A stretch of 64,000 bases of DNA from Stackebrandtia endophytica (GTDB lineage Bacteria > Actinomycetota > Actinomycetes > Mycobacteriales > Micromonosporaceae), in the NCBI RefSeq assembly GCF_006716355.1, contig NZ_VFOW01000001.1:3534001-3598000 (forward strand), written 5' to 3'. The notes beneath the pieces are model-generated. The model saw only the letters and a list, made by a program, of their open reading frames with translations, ran no database searches and had not been told where the DNA came from. Both the position numbers and the translations under genes were made by a program. Positions 34,513 through 42,260 of the stretch are shown piece by piece; positions within the stretch are counted from its first letter, which is position 1; every line of letters begins with the position of its first letter.

Positions 34513-35238
34513 TCAGCCCACGGTCACCCCGAACAGCGAACCGATCCCGTAGGTCACCAGCATCGTGATCACACCGACGGCGACCGTTCGCACGACCGCC
34601 GGCAGCGGGGTGGCCTGACCCAGCCGGGCACTGACGAAACCGGTCAACGCCAACGCGACCACCACCGCCGCACCGCACGCCCACACCTTGACCCCGGCCG
34701 GGAACAACACGATCGCCAACAGCGGCAGCAGCGCGCCGATGGAGAACGACAGACACGACACCCACGCCGCGTGCCACGGGCTGGTGTACTCATCGGGATC
34801 GATGCCCAGTTCCGCCTGGGCGTGCGCGGTCAACGCGTCCTTGGCCATCAACTCCCGCGCCACCTGGGCGGCCAACTCCGGGGACAGGCCACGACTCTCG
34901 TAGATGCCCGCGAGCTCGCGTTCCTCCTCCTCGGGCATCGTCGCCAACTCGTACGCCTCCTTGCGTACGGCGGCCTGCTCGGTGTCCCGCTGGGTGCTCA
35001 CCGAGACGTACTCGCCGCCGGCCATCGACAGGGCACCCGCCACCAATCCCGCGATGCCGGACACCGCCAGGGTGGTGGGGTCGGAGGTGGCACCGGCGAC
35101 ACCCACGACCAACCCGGCGACCGACACGATGCCGTCGTTGGCGCCGAGCACACCGGCGCGCAGCCAGTTCAGCTTGCGCCCCAGCGGTTCGTGGTGCGGT
35201 TCGCCCGGGTGAGGGGCGGCAGGGTGTGAGTCGGCCAT
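34513..35238 (-). CDS. VIT1/CCC1 family iron/manganese transporter
   Basis: The 241-residue membrane protein matches the VIT1/CCC1 family, which moves Fe2+ or Mn2+ across membranes. LRAGVLGANDGIVSVAGLVVGVAGAT in helix 1, GLVAGALSMAGGEYVSVSTQRDTEQA in helix 2, and the cytoplasmic Glu-rich segment EEEERELAGIYESRGLSPELAAQVARELM are characteristic. Five helices are expected. It is convergent with the dioxygenase gene. Confidence 0.9.
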   Translation of the reverse strand: MADSHPAAPHPGEPHHEPLGRKLNWLRAGVLGANDGIVSVAGLVVGVAGATSDPTTLAVSGIAGLVAGALSMAGGEYVSVSTQRDTEQAAVRKEAYELATMPEEEERELAGIYESRGLSPELAAQVARELMAKDALTAHAQAELGIDPDEYTSPWHAAWVSCLSFSIGALLPLLAIVLFPAGVKVWACGAAVVVALALTGFVSARLGQATPLPAVVRTVAVGVITMLVTYGIGSLFGVTVG

Positions 35239-35286
35239 GGCTTGAGTAAAGCAGGCGGACTGGCCGCCGGAGCGAGTATGAGCGCG

Positions 35287-35937
35287 TTACGCCGACTCGG
35301 CGACCAGCAGCGGAAGTCCCGCCTCCAGTCCGTCGATGGTGACCTCGGTGGTCGCGTGCTTCTCCCAGGACGCCCGGTCGAGGCGGAAACGTCGAATGGT
35401 GCCGATCTCGCCGCGTCGCATGCACCGGTCGATACCGTCGTCGCGATAACCCAGCTTGTGGGAGATCGCATTGGAGGAGGGGTTGTCGGTGAACGCCCCG
35501 CTGGTGGCCTCCAACGCGTCCAGCCCGGCGAACGCCAGGTGCAGGACGGCCGCGCGCATCTCGGTGCCGATCCCCTGCCCGTGGAAGCGGCGGCCCACCC
35601 AGGAACCGGACGAGACCTCGCGAAGGCTCGCGAAATCCTTGGCCCCCAAGGCCTGCAACGCCACGACCTCGCCGTCCCGGAACACCGTCAACGACAGCTG
35701 CCAGTCTTGCGGCGTCAGCGCACCCAGGGTCCGCCAGTGATGCTGGACCACGCTTCGGGCGCGAAGCGCCGGCTCCAGATCGCTCCAGGGGAAGGTGAAC
35801 GGCATCACCGCCGGGTCGTGAATGCCGTCGGCGGCGAGATCGGCGAGCGCGCTCAACTCTTCGTCGGACGGCAGCCTCAGTTCCAGTCGGGGGGTGCGCA
35901 ACACCAGGTGGTGCAGCGGAAAGTGATCGCTCAGCAT
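35287..35937 (-). CDS. GNAT-family N-acetyltransferase (RimJ/RimL-type)
   Basis: The 216-residue enzyme transfers an acetyl group from acetyl-CoA to an amine, possibly a protein N-terminus. HLVLRTPRLELRLPSDEELSALADLA marks the N-terminal start of RimJ/RimL-like GNAT domains, and GSWVGRRFHGQGIGTEMRAAVLHLAF is the acetyl-CoA-binding loop (Q/R-x-x-G-x-G/A). FTDNPSSNAISHKLGYRDDG is the usual C-terminal motif. GGGGGAG nine bases upstream supports the ATG at 35937; in-frame ATGs at 35991 and 36090 are less likely. Substrate unknown. Confidence 0.85.
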   Translation of the reverse strand: MLSDHFPLHHLVLRTPRLELRLPSDEELSALADLAADGIHDPAVMPFTFPWSDLEPALRARSVVQHHWRTLGALTPQDWQLSLTVFRDGEVVALQALGAKDFASLREVSSGSWVGRRFHGQGIGTEMRAAVLHLAFAGLDALEATSGAFTDNPSSNAISHKLGYRDDGIDRCMRRGEIGTIRRFRLDRASWEKHATTEVTIDGLEAGLPLLVAESA

Positions 35938-36121
35938 GTTGACATGCTCCCCCGGGCGGACAGTGGTGCGCGAGTCATTTTCGGTGGCCATCCGGGGCGG
36001 TGTCGGCACTGGATAGGCTTTCAGTGGCTGTCGGCAAACCTGCTGTTCGTTGCGCGCCGCCCACAACGAACGAGGACCAAAGACAGCCACTCAGCCACCC
36101 AAGCCCAGCAGGAGAACCCCG

Positions 36122-36931
36122 ATGCCCGAAGGCCACGTCATCCACCGATTGGCGCAGCGGTACCGGGACATCTTCGCCGAACAGACGGTGGCCGTCAGCA
36201 GCCCGCAGGGGCGGTTCGCCGACAGTGCCGCCCGGCTGGACGGGCAGGCGGTCACCACGACCGATGCGTACGGCAAGCAGTTGTTCCTCGGATTCGGATC
36301 GCACGGGTTCGTGCGGATTCACCTGGGGCTGTATGGAAAGGTGACCTTCGGCGATCCGCCGGTGCCCGATCCCGTCGGCGCGATTCGACTGCGGATGGTC
36401 TCCGAGACCGGGTACGCCGACCTGCGCGGTCCCACGGTGTGCGAGCTGATCGTTCCGTCGGAGAAACAGGCCGTCCACGACCGGTTGGGGCCCGACCCAT
36501 TGCGCGCCGACGCCGACCCGGAACGGGCGTGGAATCGGATATCCCGTTCCCGGGTGAGCATCGGTTCGCTGCTGATGGATCAGGCGGTCATCGCCGGAGT
36601 CGGCAACATCTACCGGTGCGAGGTGCTGTTCCGCCACGGCATCGACCCCTACCTGCCGGGGCGGGCACTATCGCATGAGGAGTGGACGCTGATCTGGGCG
36701 GACCTGGTGACCCTGATGCGCGACGGTGTCCACACCGGTCGCATCGACACGGTCTACCCCGAACACCTGCCCGAGGCGATGGGCCGACCGCCCCGTGTGG
36801 ACGATCACGGCGGTGAGGTATACGTGTACCGGCGGGCCGGTCAGGCGTGCCACGTCTGCGAGACCCCGGTCATGTCGGCCGTGGTGACCGCCCGCAACCT
36901 GTTCTGGTGCCCGGTCTGCCAGAAGGGTTAG
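36122..36931 (+). CDS. Fpg/Nei family DNA glycosylase
   Basis: The 269-residue bifunctional glycosylase/AP lyase should excise oxidised bases. It begins MPEGHVIHRLA, giving the catalytic Pro2 and Glu3 of the Nei group. The helix-two-turn-helix contains LLMDQAVIAGVGNIYRCEVLFRHGIDP. The C-terminal zinc finger is complete: CHVC and CPVC, with the usual TARNLFWCPVCQ. Mycobacterial Nei2 is the closest type I recognise. The start was set by Pro2, which must be exposed after Met removal. The CRISPR array begins 111 bases downstream. Confidence 0.92.
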   Translation: MPEGHVIHRLAQRYRDIFAEQTVAVSSPQGRFADSAARLDGQAVTTTDAYGKQLFLGFGSHGFVRIHLGLYGKVTFGDPPVPDPVGAIRLRMVSETGYADLRGPTVCELIVPSEKQAVHDRLGPDPLRADADPERAWNRISRSRVSIGSLLMDQAVIAGVGNIYRCEVLFRHGIDPYLPGRALSHEEWTLIWADLVTLMRDGVHTGRIDTVYPEHLPEAMGRPPRVDDHGGEVYVYRRAGQACHVCETPVMSAVVTARNLFWCPVCQKG

Positions 36932-37042
36932 CCGGGGGAGGAGCCGTGGCGGCCCCTTCCGGACTTCATCTACATAGTGGACAATAAAGTGATCATGCGT
37001 CGGATTCGGCCTCATCGCCGATAAACCCGCAGGTCGGCTCTT
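36932..37042 (+). promoter_or_regulatory. Putative CRISPR leader
   Basis: The 111 bases before the first repeat include an AT-richer part (ACATAGTGGACAATAAAGTG around 36973-36992). The most diverged repeat lies at the opposite end of the array, which makes this side the likely leader and promoter side. It is short compared with usual type I-E leaders. Confidence 0.45.
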
Positions 37043-37628
37043 GTGCTCCCCGCCCGCGCGGGGATGGTCCGTCCGGCTTCGGTCGCGGGTGAGACTCCGG
37101 CTTGTGCTCCCCGCGTGCGCGGGGATGGTCCGGCACTGGTTTCATCGGCACCGCGTTGGTGCGCGTGCTCCCCGCGTGCGCGGGGATGGTCCTAGGAGAG
37201 GTAAAAAATGTCGAAAAACCGAGCTGTGCTCCCCGCGTGCGCGGGGATGGTCCTCCGATCGACGAGCAGCTCCACGCGCGGCGGCTGGAAGTGTTCCCCG
37301 CGCCCGCGGGGATGGTCCTCCGATCGACGAGCAGCTCCACGCGCGGCGGCTGGAAGTGTTCCCCGCGCCCGCGGGGATGGTCCCGGTTGCCCGCACTGCT
37401 CGCACACCGGCAGCTCGTGTTCCCCGCGCCCGCGGGGATGGTCCTCCATTTATTCTCCCGGATGCGTTGGGCGGCTTGTGTTCCCCGCGCCCGCGGGGAT
37501 GGTCCCTTCTGGGCCGGGCAGGCTGTGCCGGGCCTGGGTGTGCTCCCCGCACGCGCGGGGATGGTCCTGCTTGCTTGTTCTCATCGGCCAGAGTCCGGCA
37601 GTGTTCCCCGCCCGCGCGGGGATGGACT
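37043..37628 (+). CRISPR. Type I-E-style CRISPR array, 10 repeats and 9 spacers
   Basis: Ten 28-bp repeats start at 37043, 37104, 37165, 37226, 37291, 37356, 37417, 37478, 37540 and 37601. They have the actinobacterial I-E form GTGYTCCCCG...CGGGGATGGTCC with a GC-rich palindromic core. Repeats 1-4 and 9 begin GTGCTCC, repeats 5-8 and 10 begin GTGTTCC. Core changes are paired (GCGTGCGC, GCGCCCGC, GCACGCGC) so the stem is kept. The last repeat ends GATGGACT, a degenerate 3' terminus. Spacers are 33 bp except two identical 37-bp spacers (37254-37290, 37319-37355) and one of 34. No cas genes occur in the window. Confidence 0.97.
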
Positions 37629-37636
37629 CTTCTCCT

Positions 37637-37957
37637 TCAGGCGACGTGTGGGTGCCAGGGGCGGGGGCGGGTGTGGGTTTGTCTTATGTGGTTGGTGGCT
37701 TGCTGGAGTGTCTTGATGTAGGCGGGGGTGTGTCGGTGGCGTGGTCGTTCGGGACGATCCGGCAGCACGATCCGGGAGAACTGGGAGAGGTAGTCGGTGG
37801 CCCAGAGGTAGAGGGCGCAGCCGGTTTTGCGCCACCGGTTTCCGCATTCGCTACAGATCTTTCTGAGTCGTCGCCGGATCGGACGATGTGTCTTGCGGAT
37901 CTGGTTGCCCTGGCGGATGTGGTGGACGTCGTCGGTGGTTAGAGTGGTTTTCGACAT
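37637..37957 (-). CDS. Small basic protein with zinc-ribbon-like Cys pair
   Basis: The protein of about 106 residues is very basic: MSKTTLTTDDVHHIRQGNQIRKTHRPIRRRLRKICSECGNRWRKTGCALYLWATDYLSQFS. The CSECGNRWRKTGC region looks like a short zinc-binding knuckle, and similar small proteins (CxxCG-W-PC) are common beside XRE-DUF397 modules in actinomycetes. The start is the ATG at 37957; the longer upstream frame overlaps the next gene and is unlikely. It ends eight bases from the CRISPR array and is last in a three-gene minus-strand operon. Function unknown. Confidence 0.55.
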   Translation of the reverse strand: MSKTTLTTDDVHHIRQGNQIRKTHRPIRRRLRKICSECGNRWRKTGCALYLWATDYLSQFSRIVLPDRPERPRHRHTPAYIKTLQQATNHIRQTHTRPRPWHPHVA

Positions 37958-38051
37958 GACAAGGAGTGCCTTTCCCTGTTGTGTGGCGACCACACCGTTT
38001 GCGGCGGTGGGTCGCCGTTTCTCGTTTCCGGGTGTTACTTGGTGTGTGGTG

Positions 38052-38315
38052 TTAGCCGTTGCAGAATCGCCAGATCGCCGGTTCACGGGCGGCGTGTTGT
38101 GCCGCGCGTGATTGTTGGTCGTGGCTGACCAGTTGTGCGGTGAGTTGGTCGGCGAGGCGTTCCTTCGCCGCTGCGGTGAGGTGCCCGTCGGTTCGTCGGT
38201 CGCCGTGGCGTTCCAAGCCCTGAATGGTGGCTTTGTGGACGACGAGTCCGCAGATGCGTGCTTGGCCGTAGGTGTCGATCCACTCGATGTCACCGGGTGT
38301 GGCTCTCGGTATCAT
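38052..38315 (-). CDS. Small hypothetical protein, translationally coupled
   Basis: The 87-residue soluble protein MIPRATPGDIEWIDTYGQARICGLVVHKATIQGLERHGDRRTDG... has no motif I recognise. Its ATG overlaps the stop of the upstream gene (ATGA), which strongly supports it as real and co-translated. A helical C-terminal half (LTAAAKERLADQLTAQLVSHDQQSRAAQHAAR) is predicted. Confidence 0.6.
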   Translation of the reverse strand: MIPRATPGDIEWIDTYGQARICGLVVHKATIQGLERHGDRRTDGHLTAAAKERLADQLTAQLVSHDQQSRAAQHAAREPAIWRFCNG

Positions 38316-39118
38316 TGCGGCACCTCGACATCAGCGGTGTCGGGAGTGGACTGGCTCAGGGCCGGGTCGTTGGGCGAGCCCGGTTCGGGTTCGATGTCGG
38401 CCTTGGTCGCGGAGTCGGGCTCCATTTGAGGTTCCGGTTCGCCGGTGGATTCGGGCTTGGTCTTGTCAGCCGGTTCGGTGTCGGCTTCTGGTTCAGGTTC
38501 CGTGGTGGGTTGGTGTTCGCCGTGGTGGAATGGTTCCCTCATGCAGGGTTCGATGGGGCAGAACAGGGTGATCGGGTTGGTCGGGTTGTCACCGGATAGC
38601 AGGATGGTTGCTTCTCGCATGAGCCCGGGTGTCACGGGTTCGAGGAAGGTCGCGGTGTCGATTGCTTTGGTGCGGGCGTCGGTGGGTCCGTGTGCGATGA
38701 ACGGCAACGCGACCAGCCAATAGGTCGCGTCGTTTTCGCGGGCTTCGATGTTGGCGATGTCGCGTGCGGAGTCGGGAAGCCTTGGCTCGGGTTCAGCCCA
38801 CGACAGGAACAGGTCATCACGCCCGGTGTGGTGATACGCCGCATCAATCGACTGGTAATACCCATACGGCTGCCCCGCAAGCAACAGGACACAGGTGCCG
38901 TCCGGGTTCTGGATGCCCTGATACATCGGCCGCACCAGAACCTCCGTCGTGTCGGGCCTCGCCGGGATCACCTGACAGAACGCGAACCGCCGCCCCCGAG
39001 ACGCGGTCGCCACCGTCGCGATCCGCGCCGCCACCACCGGGTCCGGATGCACCGGTGCGGGCGAGTAGGACTCGGTGGTTGGCGGGATGAGTTGGTAATC
39101 GCACTTCGATACGGACAT
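38312..39118 (-). CDS. Hypothetical protein with Glu/Pro/Thr-rich tail
   Basis: The 268-residue protein begins MSVSKCDYQLIPPTTESYSPAP; a GAGGGGGAAC RBS supports the ATG at 39118. Residues 1-190 form a mixed alpha/beta region (RFAFCQVIPARPDTTEVLVRPMYQGIQNPDGTCVLLLAGQPYGYYQSIDAAYHH, ATYWLVALPFIAHGPTDARTKAIDTATF). The last 65 residues are a low-complexity acidic Pro/Glu/Thr tail. I recognise no family. It heads a three-gene operon adjacent to the CRISPR array and is divergent, after 640 bases, from an XRE regulator. Confidence 0.6.
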   Translation of the reverse strand: MSVSKCDYQLIPPTTESYSPAPVHPDPVVAARIATVATASRGRRFAFCQVIPARPDTTEVLVRPMYQGIQNPDGTCVLLLAGQPYGYYQSIDAAYHHTGRDDLFLSWAEPEPRLPDSARDIANIEARENDATYWLVALPFIAHGPTDARTKAIDTATFLEPVTPGLMREATILLSGDNPTNPITLFCPIEPCMREPFHHGEHQPTTEPEPEADTEPADKTKPESTGEPEPQMEPDSATKADIEPEPGSPNDPALSQSTPDTADVEVPQ

Positions 39119-39556
39119 GACAGAGTTCCCCCTCTGTATTGCGGGCAGGCTGACGCCCACCACTGATCGTTTGTCGCTAATGGAGTGAGATGGGGTGGGT
39201 GTGGGTGTCCCCGGCGGCGATAAGGTGCCCCGATGTCGAGCTGTCGAGCGGCCCCACAGGGGACGCCAGGTGGTGACAGCGCAACGGGTACCGCCGCCGG
39301 GAATCATTGGGAGAACCGCGCACCCACCCCGAAACGGGCAGGTCAAGGTGTCAACCCCAGGGACACCAAAAGACCAGCCCGGGAAGATGCCCCCGGGAAT
39401 CGAATGACACACGTCGGGACTGCTGACTGTGGACGAGTCAAGCAGCCCCGACTACCCCGAAGACACCAAGCCTCAGGCGCAGTGGTGCCGCCCAGTGACG
39501 ACGTGATAGACAGAACGTTGGTCGGGTTTCCCCATCGGGGTTACCTCCGATCTCAA

Positions 39557-39600
39557 GACCGAGGCGGGTCGAAGTTTCCAGACCACAGCCCGCCTCGGTC
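39557..39600 (+). terminator. Terminator-like hairpin in intergenic region
   Basis: GACCGAGGCGGG (39557-39568) and CCCGCCTCGGTC (39589-39600) are perfect 12-bp complements around a 20-base loop and are followed by GTTTCCTC. No annotated gene ends here on the plus strand, so it may terminate a small non-coding or peptide-coding transcript. Confidence 0.5.
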
Positions 39601-39689
39601 GTTTCCTCATGGCGGCGCAAGCTATCCAGGCAGCGATTGACCAGGTCCCCCAGGTTCCCCGTCCGACAACTTGAGCCGTGGTGTCATCA

Positions 39690-39707
39690 TTACACACCTA
39701 TGTGTAA
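39690..39707. promoter_or_regulatory. Palindromic operator upstream of XRE regulator
   Basis: TTACACA-CCTA-TGTGTAA is a perfect 7-bp inverted repeat with four central bases, 53 bases before the XRE start. Its symmetry and position suggest autoregulation by the downstream helix-turn-helix protein. Confidence 0.6.
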
Positions 39708-39759
39708 CATGCAAGACAGGGGTTAACAAGAACCTCATACGGCAATACAGGACACATTC

Positions 39760-40611
39760 ATGGCACCGAAGCGATACCCGACCCTGCGAACTCAATGGCT
39801 AGGCAAGGAGCTGCGGAAGCATCGGTTGGCTTCCAATGCAACGCTTCTCGAAGCCGGTGAGTACCTGCAACGTGACCAAGCGACCATCAGCCGTATCGAG
39901 AGCGGGCTGTCGTTGGCGAGGGTCGCCGATGTCATGGCGCTTCTCGACTTCTACGGTGTCGAAGATCCAGGTATCCGCGCCAATCTGGAACAGATCAGCC
40001 GAGATGCATGGCATCGAGGCTGGTGGGACGGTTACTCCCGCCATGCGCCACTATGGATGTTGGACTTGGCTTGGATGGAAGAACGGGCCGACCGCATTCG
40101 ATCGTTCGATCCGATCGTCTTCCATGGAATCCTTCAAACCGAGGACTATGCGCGCGCCCTGATGACGGGCGGGGAGGGAAACCTCGATGAAGAAGCGATC
40201 TGCCGGTTTGTCCAGATGCGGATGGAACGCAAAAACGTGATCGTTGACGGATCCACCCACTTTGAGGCTGTTGTCGATGAGTCCGTCCTGCGCAGGCAAG
40301 TTGGAGGGCCAGAGATCCTGCGGCAACAACTTGAGCACCTGATCGACTTGGCAGAAAGCCAGGTCGTACAGATCAGGGTTCTACCCGCGACAGTCGGAGC
40401 ACATGCTTCTACCGACGGATCGTTCACTCTGCTCGACCTTCCGCAGCCGTACCCACGCGTCGGGCACATCGACACCGTCGCCGGAAACCTTTGGGTTGAA
40501 GCAGATCAAGCAGAGACGGTATTCCACCGTTACCATCGACTTGAGGTAAACGCATTGTCCTGCAACGATTCACTGAACATGATCACGACAATCGCAAAAG
40601 GACTCAAATGA
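39760..40611 (+). CDS. XRE-family regulator with DUF5753 domain
   Basis: The 283-residue protein has an N-terminal helix-turn-helix (about residues 10-70: LGKELRKHRLASNATLLEAGEYLQRDQATISRIESGLSLARVADVMALLDFYGV) and a DUF5753 domain (about residues 90-275) with LMLDLAWMEERADRIRSFDPIVFHGILQTEDYARAL-type sequence and QIRVLPATVGAHASTDGSFTLLDLP. This Scr1/BldB-partner-like family is paired with DUF397 proteins throughout streptomycete-type actinomycetes and affects development or antibiotic production. Its stop overlaps the DUF397 start by four bases. Codons are visibly more A/T-rich than in the surroundings, a sign of transfer. Confidence 0.9.
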   Translation: MAPKRYPTLRTQWLGKELRKHRLASNATLLEAGEYLQRDQATISRIESGLSLARVADVMALLDFYGVEDPGIRANLEQISRDAWHRGWWDGYSRHAPLWMLDLAWMEERADRIRSFDPIVFHGILQTEDYARALMTGGEGNLDEEAICRFVQMRMERKNVIVDGSTHFEAVVDESVLRRQVGGPEILRQQLEHLIDLAESQVVQIRVLPATVGAHASTDGSFTLLDLPQPYPRVGHIDTVAGNLWVEADQAETVFHRYHRLEVNALSCNDSLNMITTIAKGLK

Positions 40612-40883
40612 CCGCCGCACACCCCCACTCAAGTGGCACCATAGCGCCACTCACCTGGCGCAAATCCAGCAGAAGTAGCAACGCGAGCGCCCAATGCGTA
40701 GAAGTTGGTGCCTGGCGCAAGTCCAGCCGATCAGGAGGTGGCCAAAACTGCGTAGAAGCCGGTGCCTGTACCTGTCACGGCGTCGCTATCCGTGACACCA
40801 AACATCACGCCAGCGGAACCCTGAGCATCTGTGCTGCTGAGTGGGGGAGCCTGGTGGTGGATCTCAAGCGCCTCAACGGGTAA
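40608..40883 (+). CDS. DUF397 protein with duplicated motif
   Basis: The 91-residue partner of the XRE protein contains the DUF397 signature twice at its start: LTWRKSSRSSNASAQCVEVG and then AWRKSSRSGGGQNCVEAG, followed by a single VAIRDTKHHASGTLSICAAEWGSLVVDLK end. The first copy is truncated, which indicates an internal partial duplication. DUF397 proteins are thought to interact with, and antagonise, the cognate DUF5753 regulator. The ATG overlaps the regulator stop, so both are made together. Confidence 0.88.
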   Translation: MTAAHPHSSGTIAPLTWRKSSRSSNASAQCVEVGAWRKSSRSGGGQNCVEAGACTCHGVAIRDTKHHASGTLSICAAEWGSLVVDLKRLNG

Positions 40884-40901
40884 TTCATAGGGATTACCCG
40901 G

Positions 40902-41324
40902 TCAACTGACTCCGGACATGGTCAGGACTTCCTGCACATAGGTCTCGGTCTCGGCGGGGGACAGGTTCTGCTCCGACATGATGGCGTAGGTCAGCAGGAA
41001 CAACAGTGGAACGACATCGTTGATACTCAACCCTTCCAGCCGTCCGTCCTCGCCGCGTGCGGTGCGGATGACGGCCTCCGCCACGGTTGGTTTGAGGACG
41101 TCACCTCCATCGGGGAACCGTTCGGAGAGGTCGGACACGAATGTGTTGATCTCGGCAAGGTCGGAACCCTCGGGAAAGCGACGCGTAGCCGCTACCGCCA
41201 TCGCCGCTGACATCAACGGGAAGACCCGTTCGTCACCAAGCCGATCCGCAATCTCCTCTGGCGAGTCGGAGTCCTTGGTAATGGTCATCATGATCAGGGT
41301 CTTGGCGTCATCAGCGACTGTCAC
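40902..41324 (-). CDS. Hypothetical helical protein
   Basis: The 140-residue soluble acidic protein (MTVADDAKTLIMMTITKDSDSPEEIADRLGDERVFPLMSAAM...) is predicted to be all helical. No known family is recognised. It is the last gene of a three-gene minus-strand operon and overlaps the upstream gene by 14 bases. It is convergent with the DUF397 gene. Confidence 0.6.
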   Translation of the reverse strand: MTVADDAKTLIMMTITKDSDSPEEIADRLGDERVFPLMSAAMAVAATRRFPEGSDLAEINTFVSDLSERFPDGGDVLKPTVAEAVIRTARGEDGRLEGLSINDVVPLLFLLTYAIMSEQNLSPAETETYVQEVLTMSGVS

Positions 41325-41994
41325 GGCTTCTCGCCTTCCAAAATCGTCGTGTCATCTTGCCCACCGTCTGGGTGGCCTTCGTCCCCACCAGGGTCGCCGC
41401 GAAACCAGCCAGCAACAGTGACCCGGTCTGAGCCTGTATTGCCGGTGGTGCCGTATCGATCTGGGGTTCGCGCACCAGAGTCGATGTTGTCAGACCAGTG
41501 CTGGGAGTCGGTTCGAGCCCCTTGATCTTCTGACCGATGTCCAGGAGTTTTCCGGTCGTCTTGGCGACATCCTCGACATCATCCCCACGACGTCCAAGGA
41601 AGTTCATCATGCCCTGAAAACCCCGTGGCCGTTTCGAATCCTCCGCCAGTTCTGTTTCCGGGGTTGGTTTCTCCCAGCTCGTTGGGTCGTCGGCTTGGTC
41701 GCCCGACCGGGCCACCGCGCCCGAACCGTGTAGTCCGCTGATGGCCGACATGGCGATGAACCGGGCTCGCTCCAGTCGGGACTCGATCGCCTCCAACTGC
41801 GAGACCGCCCGCTCGTGCCCGGCCGAACATCCCGACAACCGTGCCACCGGACCACCCTCGACACCGACGGCCTGAAACCGTTGCACCAGACCATCAGCGG
41901 TGCCCTTGTCGGCGGCCACGGCGGCGCGCAACCGGCCGGCCTGATTCTTCAACCCCGCGATGGTGGCCGCGAGGTCTCTAATGGAGTCACTCAT
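41311..41994 (-). CDS. Helical protein with C-terminal hydrophobic segment, unknown
   Basis: The 227-residue protein has an N-terminal coiled-coil region (DLAATIAGLKNQAGRLRAAVAADKG and LEAIESRLERARFIAMSAISGL), a charged linker, and a C-terminal hydrophobic stretch around residues 190-208 (AQTGSLLLAGFAATLVGTKATQ) that could be one membrane helix. It resembles unnamed proteins in small operons of Micromonospora-type bacteria. It overlaps the downstream gene by 14 bases. Confidence 0.6.
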   Translation of the reverse strand: MSDSIRDLAATIAGLKNQAGRLRAAVAADKGTADGLVQRFQAVGVEGGPVARLSGCSAGHERAVSQLEAIESRLERARFIAMSAISGLHGSGAVARSGDQADDPTSWEKPTPETELAEDSKRPRGFQGMMNFLGRRGDDVEDVAKTTGKLLDIGQKIKGLEPTPSTGLTTSTLVREPQIDTAPPAIQAQTGSLLLAGFAATLVGTKATQTVGKMTRRFWKARSRDSR

Positions 41995-42024
41995 CTACGT
42001 ATCTCAACCGCGTTGTCGTCGTGA

Positions 42025-42240
42025 TCAGGCGGTCTTGGCGGCCTCGGCCTGCGTCCTGGCTTGCTCCAACTGGACCTTCAACCCCTGAACCTGACCGATC
42101 GCCTTCTGCAACTCCTCGGCACACACGTTCACCTGAGCCGCCACCGACTCCGCCGCCAACGACATGAGCTGCCCGTGCAACTGATTCGCCTGCTCCCGCG
42201 ACGCGTTGATCCCCGTCATCAACTGCTCCGCCGCCTCCAC
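42025..42240 (-). CDS. Small coiled-coil protein (DUF6244-like)
   Basis: The 71-residue product VEAAEQLMTGINASREQANQLHGQLMSLAAESVAAQVNVCAEELQKAIGQVQGLKVQLEQARTQAEAAKTA is almost entirely one or two amphipathic helices. This size and composition recall DUF6244-type proteins, which head similar three-gene clusters in actinomycetes, but the match is only by pattern. It starts at a GTG and is the first gene of the minus-strand operon. Tandem 22-bp repeats precede it. Confidence 0.55.
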   Translation of the reverse strand: MEAAEQLMTGINASREQANQLHGQLMSLAAESVAAQVNVCAEELQKAIGQVQGLKVQLEQARTQAEAAKTA

Positions 42241-42260
42241 TTTCCCGAAATCGAGGCTGA

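Larger units (their letters stand above)
39119..39759. other. 640-bp intergenic region between divergent accessory operons
   Basis: No coding frame with convincing start and codon bias is seen here. The segment contains a terminator-like inverted repeat at 39557-39600 and a palindromic operator at 39690-39707. A short transcript or small RNA ending at the hairpin is possible but not demonstrated. Confidence 0.4.

Noticed and set aside
36932-38320. cas genes beside the CRISPR array
   Set aside because: None of the flanking proteins resembles a Cas protein; the frames across the array are translations of the repeats.
39233-39640. 135-codon plus-strand frame in the accessory intergenic region
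   Set aside because: No RBS, Pro/Arg/Gly-rich translation and a hairpin inside the frame.
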